A stretch of 64,000 nucleotides of DNA from Xanthobacteraceae bacterium (GTDB taxonomy: Bacteria; Pseudomonadota; Alphaproteobacteria; Rhizobiales; Xanthobacteraceae), in NCBI GenBank assembly GCA_004297465.1, contig SCUB01000001.1, positions 558,001-622,000 on the forward strand. The letters are read 5' to 3'. The notes below the pieces were generated by a model, which worked only from the letters and a program-made list of their open reading frames with translations, was not told the origin of the DNA and did not search any database. A program made the translations under genes and the position numbers. Every line of letters begins with the position of its first letter. Position 1 is the first letter of the stretch. Below are positions 62,272-64,000 of the stretch, in pieces.

Positions 62272-63308
62272 GCGGAGGCGGCCACAACGGCGCCGAGCCG
62301 CGCCATCCGCGCGATACCACGGCGCTGTTCGGCCATCATGAGGCCGAGGCGGCGCTGCTCGACAGCTATCGCGGCGGACGCATGCCCCATGCCTTCCTGA
62401 TCGGCGGGCCGCGCGGCGTCGGCAAGGCGACGCTGGCCTACCGCATGGCCCGCTTCGTGCTCGCGCATGACGACCCCGCGCTTCCCGCGGTGAGGGCGGC
62501 CACTTCGCTCGCGGTCGATCCCGATCACCCGGCGGCGCGCCGCGTCGCGCAGGACACCCATGGCGGCCTCCTGGTGCTTGAACGCAGGCCGGACGACAAG
62601 GGCAACATGCGCGCCAGCATCGTCGTCAACCAGGTGCGCGAGACGGTGCCGTTCTTCGGCTCGACCGCGACCTCCGGCTGGCGGGTCTGCATCGTCGATT
62701 GTGTCGACGAATTGCAGTCGCCCGCCGCACCCAATGCGCTTCTGAAGATCCTCGAGGAGCCGCCGCCACGCGCGCTGTTCCTGCTGGTCAGCCATGCGCC
62801 GGGACGCGTGCTCGCCACCATCCAGTCGCGCTGCCGCAAGCTGATGCTGCGCGCGCTCGACGACGGCGACGTCATCCGCGCCGCCGCCGCCTCGCTCGAC
62901 ATGCCCGGCGACAGCCCCGACCTGATCGCCGCCGCGCGCGCCGGCGAGGGCAGCGTGGCGCGCGCCATTACGTTTCTCGGCGTCGATTCGCGCGCGCTGC
63001 ATGGCCGCATCACCGCTCTGCTCGACGCGCTGCCCGCGGTCGATCCCCTCGCCATGCATGCGCTCGGCGAAGCGCTCGGCGGCAGCGACCGCGCGCCGCT
63101 CATGCTGTTCGCCGACACGGTCGATCAGTGGCTGGCGCGCCGGCTCGGCGTGCCGGACGCCAACGCGCGTTTGGCCCGTCTTGCGCAGGTCGCCGAGGTA
63201 TGGGAAAAGGTTAGCCGCGCCATCCGTGACGCGGAAACCTGGAATCTAGAGCGCAAACCGCTGGTTTTCTCGGTGTTCGGCCTGCTCGCGGACGTCGCCC
63301 GTCCCTGA
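62268..63308 (+). CDS. holB: DNA polymerase III subunit delta'
   Basis: 346 residues of the clamp loader AAA+ fold. The P-loop is GGPRGVGKATLAYRMA, the Walker B region VCIVDCVDELQSPAAPNALLKILEEPP, and the sensor 1/SRC motif TIQSRCRKL. The zinc-binding cysteines found in DnaX are absent, as in many alphaproteobacterial delta' subunits. In the standard tmk-holB-metG order. Confidence 0.94.
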   Translation: MSGGGHNGAEPRHPRDTTALFGHHEAEAALLDSYRGGRMPHAFLIGGPRGVGKATLAYRMARFVLAHDDPALPAVRAATSLAVDPDHPAARRVAQDTHGGLLVLERRPDDKGNMRASIVVNQVRETVPFFGSTATSGWRVCIVDCVDELQSPAAPNALLKILEEPPPRALFLLVSHAPGRVLATIQSRCRKLMLRALDDGDVIRAAAASLDMPGDSPDLIAAARAGEGSVARAITFLGVDSRALHGRITALLDALPAVDPLAMHALGEALGGSDRAPLMLFADTVDQWLARRLGVPDANARLARLAQVAEVWEKVSRAIRDAETWNLERKPLVFSVFGLLADVARP

Positions 63309-63356
63309 TTTTGCCGGCGCGAATGTCCGGAAATCGCAACGAAAATCAAATACAGC

Positions 63357-64000
63357 ATGGCGCCCGCATCCACCTCCGCCCGTCCGCGCTATTACATCAC
63401 CACCGCGATCCATTACCCCAATGGCGCGCCGCATATCGGCCACGCCTATGAGGTGATCGCAACCGACGCCATCGCGCGCTTCATGCGGCTCGACGGCTAC
63501 GACGTGTTCTTCCTCACCGGCACCGACGAGCACGGCCTCAAGATGGTGCAGACCGCGGGGCGCGAGAAACTGACGCCGCACCAGCTTGTCGAGCGCAACG
63601 TGCCGCTGTTCCAGGCCATGGCGGAGCGGCTCAACTGCTCGCACGACCGCTTCATCCGCACCACGGAAGAGGCCCATCACCGCTCATCGCAGGCGATCTG
63701 GCAGGCTATGATGGCTTCCGGCGACATCTATCTGTCGAAATACGCCGGCTGGTACTCGGTGCGCGACGAAGCGTTCTATGCCGACTCCGAAACCACGCTC
63801 GGCGACGACAAGGTGCGTCGCGGGCCGACCGGCACGCCGGTCGAATGGATGGAGGAGGAGAGCTACTTCTTCCGCCTTTCGGCCTATCAGGACCGGCTGC
63901 TCGACCTTTACGCGCGCGTGCCTGATTTCGTGCTGCCGCGCGAGCGGCTCAACGAGGTCGCGAGCTTCGTCAAGGGCGGCCTGCAGGATCTCTCGATCTC
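63357..64000 (+). CDS. metG: methionine--tRNA ligase (partial, cut by right edge)
   Basis: The first 214 residues from ATG 63357. [22 protein letters not shown] contains the HIGH motif at residues 26-29, followed by [17 protein letters not shown]. This is the short type of methionyl-tRNA synthetase without the zinc knuckle insertion common in E. coli MetG, judging by [24 protein letters not shown]. The KMSKS part lies outside the window. Confidence 0.96.
   Translation, partial: MAPASTSARPRYYITTAIHYPNGAPHIGHAYEVIATDAIARFMRLDGYDVFFLTGTDEHGLKMVQTAGREKLTPHQLVERNVPLFQAMAERLNCSHDRFIRTTEEAHHRSSQAIWQAMMASGDIYLSKYAGWYSVRDEAFYADSETTLGDDKVRRGPTGTPVEWMEEESYFFRLSAYQDRLLDLYARVPDFVLPRERLNEVASFVKGGLQDLSI

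Noticed and set aside
1-64000. CRISPR arrays, insertion sequences or prophage genes
   Set aside because: No regularly spaced repeats, transposase or integrase motifs, or terminal inverted repeats were seen. The only repeat cluster (20648-20925) has irregular spacing and palindromic units.

Overview
The window is a GC-rich chromosomal segment of an alphaproteobacterium. Gene content and order point to the Hyphomicrobiales (Rhizobiales), probably near Bradyrhizobium, Rhodopseudomonas or Xanthobacteraceae. The pointers are a cyclic beta-glucan (ndv-type) locus, phosphatidylcholine synthase, the order glmU-glmS-DUF502-recG/sdhE-mfd, the rlpA-dacA-tmk-holB-metG order, an IalB-family protein and a porin-like outer membrane protein. 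The species assignment is inference. Most genes are closely packed. No insertion sequence, phage gene or CRISPR array was seen.

Layout. 1-4.5 kb: beta-glucan GH17 genes (the first cut by the left edge) and two envelope proteins. 4.6-14.8 kb: amino-sugar synthesis (glmU, glmS), a DUF502 membrane protein, recG, sdhE and mfd. 14.8-27.7 kb: a degenerate GGDEF protein, an adenylate-forming enzyme with a lost P-loop, a YejA-like binding protein, an IalB protein, a block of intergenic palindromic repeats, hspQ, an AEC transporter, a UbiH-type hydroxylase, pcs, a TerC protein, a quinone oxidoreductase and rimO. 28-38.7 kb: an assimilatory nitrate operon (nrtA, nrtB, nrtD, an FAD protein, siroheme nitrite reductase, an Fe-S/FAD reductase, nitrate reductase) behind a sigma-54-like promoter. 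38.7-40.7 kb: an RraA-like protein and a Leu/Ile/Val-type binding protein, convergent on a shared hairpin terminator.

40.8-55.7 kb is a selenocysteine/formate dehydrogenase island. On the minus strand lie selD, a TusA-like gene and a Tat-exported transglutaminase-like protein. On the plus strand lie the three formate dehydrogenase subunits (alpha with an in-frame UGA and a SECIS hairpin), fdhE, selA, selB and tRNA-Sec. These are followed by a tightly coupled train: two unknown proteins, a lipoate-protein-ligase-like enzyme, a DsrE-like protein and a GcvH-like lipoyl carrier. The selB reading frame runs right through the tRNA-Sec gene and ends in an ATGA overlap with the next gene. Lipoyl-carrier, DsrE and TusA proteins are known sulfur-handling partners in the sHdr sulfur-oxidation system. 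Their presence in a selenium/formate operon is the most unusual signal in the window; a role in sulfur or selenium delivery is a hypothesis.

55.7-64 kb: an FkbM methyltransferase, a DUF72 protein, an outer membrane protein, tRNA-Ser(UGA), rlpA, dacA, tmk, holB and the start of metG, which is cut by the right edge.
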